NCBI GenBank assembly: GCA_905373555.1
Contig: CAJPTP010000020.1
Span: 1-9,602, forward strand
DNA: 9,602 bases
Reading direction: 5' to 3'
Source: an uncultured Francisella sp.
Lineage (GTDB): Bacteria > Pseudomonadota > Gammaproteobacteria > Burkholderiales > Neisseriaceae
Part shown: piece after piece, positions 1-6,757 of the stretch
Numbering within the stretch: the stretch's first letter is position 1
Layout of the letters: the number at the start of each line of letters is the position of its first letter
Notes under the pieces: model-generated
Database searches by the model: none
Told to the model about the DNA's origin: nothing
Seen by the model: the letters and a program-made list of their open reading frames with translations, nothing else
Made by a program: the position numbers and the translations under genes

Positions 1-3000
1 GTGGGGGGGCGCCCGGGCTTCGAGGGCGAGCCCTCGGTCGGCGCGGATCCTTTGCGCCGCTTCGGCGCCGAAAAGCGCGAGGCGCCCGACGCCGCGAAGA
101 CGGGCGCGGCGAAGGCTGACGCGGCCGAGCCGAGTGGGTTTCGCCCGGCGTCAAGCGAGAAGCCCGAGGCGGAGCGCCTTGGGCGCTTCGCCGCCCCCCG
201 CTTCGGCCGCCCGGGGCGATTGGGGGCCGACAACGAGACGGATCGCGCTGACGAGCGCCGCGATCGCGCCGATGGGCGCCCCGGCTCCGCAACCGCATCT
301 GACTCCGCATCCGCTTCCGCATCCGCCCCTTTCCCCGCCTTCTCTCGCTTCGCGAACGGCGCCGGCGACGGCCCGCGCTCGCGCTTTGGCGCGCCCCCCG
401 CGGCCGAGGAACGGGACGATCGGCTGTCGCTGTCTGTCTTTCCCGACCCCAACGATCCCGCGAAAACGACCACGCGCCCCAGCGCGCGTTGGGAAAAGCC
501 GTCCGAGGGTTCGGGCTTGCGCCGCGAGGGGGAAAAGCCCGACGGCGGTCTGCGCCGTTTCGGCTCCGACTCGCCTCGAAATGGCGGTTTTGCCGAGCGA
601 TCCGGCAAAGAGCCGGACGGCGCGGGCGGCTTGGGCGGCTTGGGCTTGGGCGGCCCGGGCGCCCAAGCCCCTCAAAGCCGCGCGGATGCGAGGCCGGCCG
701 CGGGATTCGGCGCAGCTTCGGGCATGGGGCCGCATCCCGGCGCCGACCGGGTCGGCGCGAACGGCGGGAACGGCCAAATGGGCCAAGGCCGGCCTCAAGG
801 CCGGGGCGCGGGCGTGGGAGCCGGCGCGGCCGATTCGGCGCGCCCCGCTTTAAGCAAGGAAAGGTTGGACGCTTTGCGCAGCCTCGAGACCGTGCCTTTG
901 TTCGGCGAGGAGTCCGTGGGCGCGCACATGCGCAATGCGCCTTTGAACGATCCCAAAGCCCGCAAAAGGGGCATGGCCGACCGCGCCCCGTTCGACCCAT
1001 CCTCGCTTTCTTTTCCGCCGAGCGCCCCTGCGGCCCGCTCGGCGCCCGCGCGCGCCGCGGGGTCGGCTCATCCGGATTCGGAAGACCAAATCACGGATTA
1101 TTTGTACGGCCTCAAAAAAACCGAAGGGGGCGTCGATCATCCGGGCCCGTCTGCGCCCGCCGTCAATGGGACCGAAAAGGAATTCGCCGCCCGGGATGCC
1201 GCCCGGCCCGCGAATCATTCGTCGGGCTTTGAGCTCGAAGCGCCCGGGCGCCCGGGCCCGGCGCCCGCTTCGGATCGCCCGGCCGCCCCGAACGCCTCAA
1301 ACGTCTCGGGCGCCTCGAACGCCCCAAGCGTCTCGAGCCCGTCCTCTTTCGGCTCGGGCCCGGGACGCTTGGGCGGCGGGTCTTGGGGCGGGGCGTCCGG
1401 TTTTTCGGCCGACCGGCCTCGGTTTTCCCCGGGATCCGGCGAATCGGGCCGAGGCGGGGCGGCCCCGGGTTCCGATGCGGGCCCAAAAAACATGTCCGCC
1501 AACGATCCCGGCCGAATCGGGCCCCCGACCGCAGCCGCGGCCGATGGGTCATCCCGCATGGGCTTTGCCGATGTGGGCTATGTCTCCAAAAGCAATCTCA
1601 AGCTCAAGCCCGACCGCTTGGATGACGATCCCGCCGATTGGGCCGGGTTTGGCCGTTCGTCGGCGAGCGACGGAGCGGTTTTGGCTTCGGGCCGCGAGGG
1701 CGCGGCGCAACGCCTCCCGGGCCGCGGCGCCGCCGCTTCGGCGGGACCGCTCTCGGCGCAGTCCGCGATCGGATCGTCCCCCGCCGCTTTGGGGCAAAAG
1801 CCGCCGTTTTCCGCGCATCGAGGCCAAGCGATCCAAGACGGCTCGAATCCGGCCCGAACCCCCTCGGTCGAGCCGCAGAACGAGCGTCGATCGGGGCTTG
1901 ATCCCGCCCCCTTTTCCTCTCGGTCTTCCCTGATTCCCGATGCCCCCCCCTCCAAGGCGCCGGGATCGGCGTCGGCGCGGGATGCCGCGGCGCAATCGGG
2001 CGGGCCCGCTCCGGGCGTCTTTCGGAGCGAAGGATCCGAGGCGGAATCGCGTTTATCTGGCGCCTCGGGCCGGATTCGGCCGGATCGCCTCGGCGACGGG
2101 CCGCTTGGCGGCGCCCGCGCTTCAACGGCGCCTTCGGCGTTGTCCTCCGGCGCCTCGCCCGCCCCCTCTTTTGCCGCAGCGAGCCCGGTTTCCTCGGCGA
2201 ACCCCGCCGCCGCGAAGGGCGAGGCGCCGTCCCCATCGGCGCGGGAGCGTCTTGCGGGGATGGGCTCGCCCCGCGCGGCGGGCTTCGCGCGCTTGGGCCC
2301 CGCCGATGGCCCCGCGCAAGCTTTGGGCTTGGCGGGCGAGCCCGGCGATTCGGGCGCGCCGGCCCCCGCCTCAAGGCCCGCCAACGCGCGCGGCGACACC
2401 CCCTTTGGCTTTGCCCGTTTTATGGAAGCTTCGGGCGATGGCGCGGCGGCCCGCATTGCCCTCGGCAAGGATGGGGGGCGCGGCGGGGACAGCCGGCTCG
2501 ATTTGAGCTCGGGGCCGCGTCACGGCTTGGGCGCGGACGCCGGATCGGGGTTCGCCCCGGGCGGCCCATCCGGTTTGGGCGAGCGGCGCGATTCAGGCGC
2601 CGCCGCGTCGGCGCCGGCGCGCCCCGGAGCCCCCGCCTTCGCCAATGCGGCGCCGTTGTCGGCGGGCGTTGGGGGCGGGGCGGCGCGAAACCCCGGATCG
2701 GCGCCCGAACGGGTTTCGGCCCCGGGCGCCGGCTTCGATCGCGCCGGCGTTGCGCCCCGTTCCCCTGCGGCGGCCGTTTCGTTGCCGCCGCAGCCTGAGG
2801 ATGCGGGCGCGCGCGCGGCGCGCTCGGGTTTGCCCGTTGTTCGGCTCGGTTCGGACGAGGCCCGTTTGCCCATGCCGGCCAACCAAAATCCCTCCGAAGA
2901 GCCCGATCGGGCGGAAGAGAGCCCCGTTCGCGCCGCGGCGGGTTCCCGCTTGGGCGCGCGGGCAACGCCCGAGCCTCAGGGCGCGGGCGGGCGCATGGCG

Positions 3001-5085
3001 GCGCCGGATGGGGCCGCGAGCCAAGCCAAGGGGGCGAATGGGCCTTTGGCGCCGAGTTGGCGCCCCGAGGCGCTTTCGCGTTTCGAGCGTTCGCATCCGG
3101 ATGCCTCGTCGCGCGCGCCTTCGTTCGCCGCGCCGGGCGCCGAGGCGCCGATCGTCGCCCTCAAGCCCGCCGGCCCGTCGGGCGGCGCGGCGCCGTTCGA
3201 TGGGCATGACCCGCATGATTCGGAAGTCCTTTCGGGCAAGGCGAACGCTCGGCGAATGTTTTCGGGCGTGGGGCCGGCTTCGAGCGACGGTCGCCCCGAG
3301 CCCGCCTCTGTCTCGCCTTCACCCGTTGCGCCCGCGAGTCTTTCGGCGTTTGCCGAAACTCCGGGATTCAAGCCCGGTTCGCCCGGATCGCCCGGATCGC
3401 CCGAGCCCGTGACCGAGGCCGGGCGCCCTTTGGGCGCGGCCGAGGATCGCCGCCTCGCCCCCGCCCCCGCTCCCGTTCCCGTTTCCGCTCCCGCTTCGGC
3501 GCCGACGCCGATTTCCGCTTTGCGCGCTCGATCCGATTCGGAGCGCGAGAGCGAAGAGCGCCCCGCGCCCCGGCCGTATGAGCTGCCCGATTTGTCGCTG
3601 CTTCATCCGCCCTTTGAGCGCAAGCCCAACGCCAAGCGCCTCGACGTCGACGCCCTGTCGCGGGTCATCGAGGGCAAGCTGGCCGAGTACCGCGCCCCGG
3701 GCTTCGTCACGGGGGCGGTCACGGGGCCGGTCATCACCCGCTTCGAGGTTGAGCCCGGGGAGGGCGTGCGCGGCTCCTCGATCATGAATATCCAAAACGA
3801 TCTGGCCCGCGGCATGCGCATGCAATCGATCCGGATCGTTGAAACCGTGCCCGGCAAAACCTGCATGGGCGTCGAGGTGCCCAACCCCGAGCGCGAGGGC
3901 ATTGCGCTGTCAGAGGTGTTGGCGTCCGACAGCTTCCGCGGCTCCCCCTCGCCTCTGACCTTGGCGCTGGGCAAGGATGTGACCGGCCGCTGCGTTTCCT
4001 ACGACCTCAAAAGCGCCCCGCATTTGCTGGTGGCGGGCACGACGGGATCGGGCAAGTCCGTCGGCGTCAACGCCATGATCCTTTCGATCCTGTTCAAGGC
4101 GACCCCCGAGCAGGTCAGGTTCATCATGATCGACCCCAAGATGCTGGAGCTGAACATCTACAACGGCATCCCGCATTTGCTGGCGCCCGTGGTCACGGAC
4201 ATGTCGATCGCCCCCAACGCGCTGGCTTGGTGCGTCAACGAAATGGATCGGCGCTATTCGCTGATGGCAAGCGTTCAAGCCAAGGATTTGGATCACTTCA
4301 ACGCCTTCATTTCCGCCCAAGAGGACCGAGGCGTCGTTCCGCCGGATCCGTTCAGCCCCGACCCGACCGCCCCCAATCGGCTGGGGCGTCTGCCCTTTGT
4401 CGTCGTTGTGGTCGACGAGTTCGCCGATTTGATGATGACGTCGGGCAAAGAGATCGAGCCCTTGATCAAACGGCTCGTGCAAAAGGCCCGGGCGGCGGGC
4501 ATCCACCTGATTTTGGCCACGCAAAGGCCGTCGGTGGATCTGATCAACGGCGTGATCAAGGCCAACCTGCCCGCCCGCGTCGCCTACCAAGTGTCCAGCA
4601 CGCAAGACAGCAAGACCATTTTGGGCAAGTCGGGGGCGGAGAAGCTGCTGGGCAAGGGCGATATGCTGCTCAAGCGCGCCGACAACGCGGTTTTGGAGCG
4701 CGTGCACGGCTGCTTGGCGCTGGATGCGGACATCAAGCGCGTGGCCGACTACGCCCGATCCTTCGGGGCGCCTCAATACGTCGAAGAAATCACCTCCGGC
4801 ACGGCTTTGGATGAGCCGGGATCCCAGTCTCCCCGCTCGGCCTCGGACGAGCGCGACGGCGAGGCGATGTACAACAAAGCCGTCGAGTTTGTGGTTTCCA
4901 CGGGCAAAACCTCGCTCAATCAGCTGCAAATCGAGTTTTCCATCGGCTACCCCCGGGCGTCGAAGTTCATGAACAGAATGGAAAAGGAAGGGATCGTCTC
5001 GGCCCCCAGCCTCAACGGCAAACGCAAGGTGCTGCTCGACGCCCCGCCCGCGGGCGGGGACGACTCCGAAAGCGGCGGCGAGTAG
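1..5085 (+). CDS. ftsK: DNA translocase FtsK, 5'-truncated by the window edge, with a giant low-complexity linker
   Basis: FtsK is a septum-anchored, ATP-driven DNA pump that clears and aligns chromosome termini and activates XerCD recombination at dif. The frame is open from base 1 with no membrane segment, so the GTG at base 1 is probably internal and the membrane domain lies upstream. Residues 1 to about 1190 (window numbering) are a Gly/Ala/Pro/Ser/Arg-rich, presumably disordered linker. The motor follows. The alpha region has VTGPVITRFEVEPGEGV near 1239-1255. The RecA-like beta domain has Walker A GTTGSGKS at 1346-1353, IDPKMLEL near 1377-1384, Walker B VVVVVDEF ending at D1472-E1473, and ATQRPSVD at 1506-1513. 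A winged-helix gamma domain spans about 1618-1682 and contains IGYPRASKFMNRMEKEGIVS, which matches the KOPS-reading domain of E. coli FtsK. An acidic tail ends the protein at TAG 5083-5085. Oddities are the linker length, a leucine-codon shift at the linker/motor boundary, and Gly1542 where the family normally has Asp (TILD). A SpoIIIE-like sporulation role is unlikely in this context. Confidence 0.96.
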   Translation: MGGRPGFEGEPSVGADPLRRFGAEKREAPDAAKTGAAKADAAEPSGFRPASSEKPEAERLGRFAAPRFGRPGRLGADNETDRADERRDRADGRPGSATASDSASASASAPFPAFSRFANGAGDGPRSRFGAPPAAEERDDRLSLSVFPDPNDPAKTTTRPSARWEKPSEGSGLRREGEKPDGGLRRFGSDSPRNGGFAERSGKEPDGAGGLGGLGLGGPGAQAPQSRADARPAAGFGAASGMGPHPGADRVGANGGNGQMGQGRPQGRGAGVGAGAADSARPALSKERLDALRSLETVPLFGEESVGAHMRNAPLNDPKARKRGMADRAPFDPSSLSFPPSAPAARSAPARAAGSAHPDSEDQITDYLYGLKKTEGGVDHPGPSAPAVNGTEKEFAARDAARPANHSSGFELEAPGRPGPAPASDRPAAPNASNVSGASNAPSVSSPSSFGSGPGRLGGGSWGGASGFSADRPRFSPGSGESGRGGAAPGSDAGPKNMSANDPGRIGPPTAAAADGSSRMGFADVGYVSKSNLKLKPDRLDDDPADWAGFGRSSASDGAVLASGREGAAQRLPGRGAAASAGPLSAQSAIGSSPAALGQKPPFSAHRGQAIQDGSNPARTPSVEPQNERRSGLDPAPFSSRSSLIPDAPPSKAPGSASARDAAAQSGGPAPGVFRSEGSEAESRLSGASGRIRPDRLGDGPLGGARASTAPSALSSGASPAPSFAAASPVSSANPAAAKGEAPSPSARERLAGMGSPRAAGFARLGPADGPAQALGLAGEPGDSGAPAPASRPANARGDTPFGFARFMEASGDGAAARIALGKDGGRGGDSRLDLSSGPRHGLGADAGSGFAPGGPSGLGERRDSGAAASAPARPGAPAFANAAPLSAGVGGGAARNPGSAPERVSAPGAGFDRAGVAPRSPAAAVSLPPQPEDAGARAARSGLPVVRLGSDEARLPMPANQNPSEEPDRAEESPVRAAAGSRLGARATPEPQGAGGRMAAPDGAASQAKGANGPLAPSWRPEALSRFERSHPDASSRAPSFAAPGAEAPIVALKPAGPSGGAAPFDGHDPHDSEVLSGKANARRMFSGVGPASSDGRPEPASVSPSPVAPASLSAFAETPGFKPGSPGSPGSPEPVTEAGRPLGAAEDRRLAPAPAPVPVSAPASAPTPISALRARSDSERESEERPAPRPYELPDLSLLHPPFERKPNAKRLDVDALSRVIEGKLAEYRAPGFVTGAVTGPVITRFEVEPGEGVRGSSIMNIQNDLARGMRMQSIRIVETVPGKTCMGVEVPNPEREGIALSEVLASDSFRGSPSPLTLALGKDVTGRCVSYDLKSAPHLLVAGTTGSGKSVGVNAMILSILFKATPEQVRFIMIDPKMLELNIYNGIPHLLAPVVTDMSIAPNALAWCVNEMDRRYSLMASVQAKDLDHFNAFISAQEDRGVVPPDPFSPDPTAPNRLGRLPFVVVVVDEFADLMMTSGKEIEPLIKRLVQKARAAGIHLILATQRPSVDLINGVIKANLPARVAYQVSSTQDSKTILGKSGAEKLLGKGDMLLKRADNAVLERVHGCLALDADIKRVADYARSFGAPQYVEEITSGTALDEPGSQSPRSASDERDGEAMYNKAVEFVVSTGKTSLNQLQIEFSIGYPRASKFMNRMEKEGIVSAPSLNGKRKVLLDAPPAGGDDSESGGE
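285..330 (+). repeat. Short TCCGCA-type tract encoding Ser-Ala repeats
   Basis: Hexamer-like units (tccgca, tccgct) recur in tandem and encode SASASASA at about residues 102-109 of the FtsK linker. The tract is in frame, so a unit gain or loss would change linker length without breaking the gene. Confidence 0.6.
622..660 (+). repeat. Gly-Leu repeat tract (GGLGGLGLGG) in the FtsK linker
   Basis: Repeated ggcttgggc units encode AGGLGGLGLGGPG at residues 208-220. All leucines here are TTG. The tract looks like a product of replication slippage inside the linker. Confidence 0.6.
1291..1344 (+). repeat. Two tandem imperfect 27-bp repeats in the FtsK linker
   Basis: The two units encode NASNVSGAS (residues 431-439) and NAPSVSSPS (440-448). 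The first 21 bases of each unit (1291-1311 and 1318-1338) differ at only three positions by eye. The Asn/Ser/Val composition differs from the surrounding Gly/Pro/Arg-rich sequence. Confidence 0.65.
3376..3402 (+). repeat. Three tandem 9-bp repeats encoding (Gly-Ser-Pro)3
   Basis: Units ggttcgccc, ggatcgccc and ggatcgccc encode GSPGSPGSP at residues 1126-1134, about 60 residues before the FtsK motor. The last two units are identical. Confidence 0.75.
3457..3525 (+). repeat. Ala-Pro/Val-Pro/Ser-Ala tract just before the FtsK motor
   Basis: Degenerate hexamer-like units (gcccccgcccccgctcccgttcccg and variants) encode an AP/VP/SA-rich stretch at residues 1153-1173. Such proline-alternating tracts are usually extended, and this one could act as a stiff spacer between the flexible linker and the hexameric motor. 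Confidence 0.6.
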
Positions 5086-5164
5086 CGAAGGGGGCGGCGG
5101 ATCGCGGCGCTCCGGGCGGGTCGAAATTCGCCCTCACAAAAAACAAAAGGGAGCGTTGCGAAGC

Positions 5165-5198
5165 GGCGCCGCCGCCGTCGCCGCCGGCGCCCTTTTTT
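5165..5198 (+). terminator. Intrinsic terminator downstream of ftsK
   Basis: The left arm GGCGCCG (5165-5171) pairs perfectly with CGGCGCC (5185-5191) across a 13-base GC-rich loop, followed by one C and six Ts (5193-5198). It lies 80 bases past the ftsK stop and is oriented to end ftsK transcription. An A-rich run at 5138-5148 precedes it and can pair partly with the T-run, so some activity on the other strand is possible. Confidence 0.7.
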
Positions 5199-5358
5199 CC
5201 CAATATGGAATGGCTTGAATCGCTCTCGAAGCGGCCTTTGAGGCGCCGGTTGCGTGTCTTCGAGCTTTCCGCATGGCGCCCGGGCTTGCCGTCGGTTCCT
5301 TGACTCTGCGCGGGCTTTGTTTTTGCGGCGCCAACGTTGCTTGCAAGCTTTTCAAAAC

Positions 5359-5391
5359 AAAAAAAAGAGCGCGGCTGCGCTCTTTTTTTTT
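5359..5391. terminator. Strong symmetrical (bidirectional) intrinsic terminator
   Basis: This is a perfect inverted repeat: AGAGCGC (5366-5372), loop GGCT, GCGCTCT (5377-5383), flanked by eight As on the left (5359-5366) and nine Ts on the right (5383-5391). Because both sides carry the run, it works on either strand. It lies 37 bases beyond the stop of the leftward reductase gene, for which it is the obvious terminator. It is also a second barrier to read-through from ftsK. Confidence 0.9.
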
Positions 5392-5428
5392 GGAATCCCG
5401 CAAACGGAGGCGGAGGGAGGGGAGGGGG

Positions 5429-6721
5429 TTAGCCGAACAAATCCAGGCGAATGCGGTTTTCGCGGGCCAAATTGGCCATGTAGGCGTCCGATTCCTTCTT
5501 GCCGCCGAGCTTTTGTTCGGCGACTTGGCGCACGGCCTCGAGCGTTCCGTTGCCCACGGCGTTGCGCCTGCCGCAGACGTAGAGGATGGCTTTCTTGTTT
5601 TCGATCCAATCCCAGCATTCGTCCGGCGCGTTGGACAAAGCGCCTTGGGCGAAACCCGGCGTCTCGTTGTCGAACACGAGGTCGGCCTTGGTCAGCGTCC
5701 CCTGTTTCCGCGCCCGCTCGATCTCCTCGCGGAAATAATCGTCTTGGCGGGAGTGGGCGTTGCCGAAAATCAGCCACGCGTTTCGCGGGGTCGACGGCAG
5801 CTCGCGGATGAAGCCCAGCATGGGGGCGAGTCCCACGCCCGCGCTGACCAAAATCACGGGGCTGGGGTCGCCGGGATCGGGCAAATTGAAGGTCGGATGC
5901 TCTCTCCATTTGGCGGCGAGCGATTCGCCGATCCCCAGCTCGTGGGTGAGATAACGCGAGCAGCTGGGGACGCCCTCTTGGCTGAGCCTTGGGTCGAATC
6001 CCACCAGCAAGTCGATGAAGTCGGCGCCTTGGGCGGACGCCAAAGAATACCGGCGCTCGATGTTGGATCCGGGCGGCAAAAGCGAGATCAGATCGCCCGC
6101 CCGAAATTTCATTTTCATGCGCGTTTTGAGCAGGATCGCCCACGCCTCCTTGCCGCCTTCGGGGTTGCGGTCGATGCGCCTTCTTTCCGTCAGTTTCGCC
6201 GTGAACTTGCGGTCGCGCAGCGGGTTGTCCAGCGCGGGCGCGCCGCCCAGGCCCGCCGCGGCCATGGCGGCGTCGAGCCAAGCGCGAAAGCCCGCGAAGG
6301 ATTGGCCGTTCGCGGCGTCGGCTTTGCCCGCCGGGCAGACGAGGCGCGCGTCGAACAACTCCCCCAGCTTTCTTTCCAGCGTTTCCGCCCCAAGCCCGCA
6401 AGCTTCGTACGATGAATCGCAAAGGCGAACCATCGACATGAAAAGAGGCGTCGCCTTGCGCCGCTTTTGGGCGTCGCCGTCTTCGGCCGCCAAGCGGGCG
6501 ACGAAGTTGCGGGCGGTTGTCGGCATCTCTCCATTGCCCGTCGAGGAACAGGCGAACAGGCACAGCTCGCCGTTTTGCGGCCATCCGTCCCACGCGTCGA
6601 TGGGCAGGGTTCGCGCCGCCCAACCGCCGGCGTTCAGCGCGCGATGCGCCTCTTGGCACAAGGCGGCCCCCATCCCCGTTTCCGAGGCGTAAATCAGCGC
6701 AATGGAGCGAAATTCATTCAT
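5429..6721 (-). CDS. Compact diflavin reductase (flavodoxin + FAD/NADPH module), CysJ-like
   Basis: This is a 430-residue cytoplasmic protein predicted to pass electrons from NADPH through FAD and FMN to an unknown acceptor. The FMN-binding flavodoxin half has YASETGMG (11-18), CSSTGNGEMP (58-67) and CDSSYEACGLGAETL (101-115). The latter matches the GD(S/T)SYE loop of diflavin enzymes. The reductase half has the FAD motif RRYSLAS (223-229), a GVPSCSRYL segment (250-258), WREHPTFNLP (272-281), the nucleotide loop SAGVGLAPMLGF (293-304), FGNAHSRQDDYFREE (319-333) and YVCG (381-384). Several segments align with E. coli sulfite reductase flavoprotein CysJ. That protein is about 600 residues; the 100 or so residues of its helical connecting domain, between the first FAD strand and RRYS, are absent here. 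No cysI or other acceptor gene is in view, so cysJ is not assigned. The ATG start is backed by a GGGGG Shine-Dalgarno run. Confidence 0.88.
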   Translation of the reverse strand: MNEFRSIALIYASETGMGAALCQEAHRALNAGGWAARTLPIDAWDGWPQNGELCLFACSSTGNGEMPTTARNFVARLAAEDGDAQKRRKATPLFMSMVRLCDSSYEACGLGAETLERKLGELFDARLVCPAGKADAANGQSFAGFRAWLDAAMAAAGLGGAPALDNPLRDRKFTAKLTERRRIDRNPEGGKEAWAILLKTRMKMKFRAGDLISLLPPGSNIERRYSLASAQGADFIDLLVGFDPRLSQEGVPSCSRYLTHELGIGESLAAKWREHPTFNLPDPGDPSPVILVSAGVGLAPMLGFIRELPSTPRNAWLIFGNAHSRQDDYFREEIERARKQGTLTKADLVFDNETPGFAQGALSNAPDECWDWIENKKAILYVCGRRNAVGNGTLEAVRQVAEQKLGGKKESDAYMANLARENRIRLDLFG

Positions 6722-6728
6722 GGTTTAT

Positions 6729-6733
6729 CCCCC
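6729..6733 (-). promoter_or_regulatory. Ribosome binding site for the diflavin reductase gene
   Basis: On the minus strand, GGGGG (within TTGGGGGAT) lies 7 bases before the ATG at 6721-6719. This supports the chosen start. Confidence 0.55.
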
Positions 6734-6757
6734 AAGGCGGGCAAGCCGCTTTTTTTT
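6734..6757 (+). terminator. Terminator-like hairpin pointing right, upstream of the reductase start
   Basis: The arm AAGGCGG (6734-6740) pairs with CCGCTTT (6746-6752, one G-T pair) around a 5-base loop, followed by a run of eight Ts (6750-6757). It is oriented to end rightward transcription, although both flanking genes run leftward. It would stop antisense transcripts before they reach recG. On the sense RNA the same bases form an A-run and small hairpin directly next to the Shine-Dalgarno sequence, so an effect on translation is also possible. Confidence 0.45.

Larger units (their letters stand above)
5086..5428. other. Convergent intergenic gap between ftsK and the diflavin reductase gene
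   Basis: No credible coding sequence was seen here. The gap holds two intrinsic-terminator hairpins, listed separately. It also has a weaker hairpin at 5114-5133 (GGGCG paired with CGCCC, extended by G-U pairs) with no T-run. The 160 bases between the terminators (5199-5358) show no convincing promoter. A TTGACT at 5300-5305 has no matching -10 element about 17 bases downstream. Confidence 0.6.

Noticed and set aside
1578..2468. Long minus-strand open frame (296 codons) opposite the FtsK linker, plus several similar frames on both strands.
   Set aside because: High GC suppresses stop codons in all frames. The translations are Arg/Pro/Ala-rich with no recognisable domain, whereas the plus frame runs unbroken into the FtsK motor.
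5300..5328. TTGACT as a possible -35 box for an RNA between the two terminators.
   Set aside because: No -10-like hexamer follows at 16-18 bases and no structured RNA is evident.
5134..5403. Minus-strand open frame of 89 codons in the convergent gap.
   Set aside because: It reads through both terminator hairpins, so its sequence is explained by them.
3757..5426. Two GGGGAGGG octamers on the plus strand (3757-3764 and 5419-5426) that fit the E. coli FtsK-orienting sequence GGGNAGGG.
   Set aside because: In DNA this G-rich a couple of matches are expected by chance, and the motif used by this organism is unknown. Skew would need to be tested over a whole chromosome.
5273..6415. Plus-strand open frame of 380 codons opposite the diflavin reductase.
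   Set aside because: It crosses a perfect terminator and overlaps a gene with clear family motifs on the other strand. It is a reverse-complement shadow.
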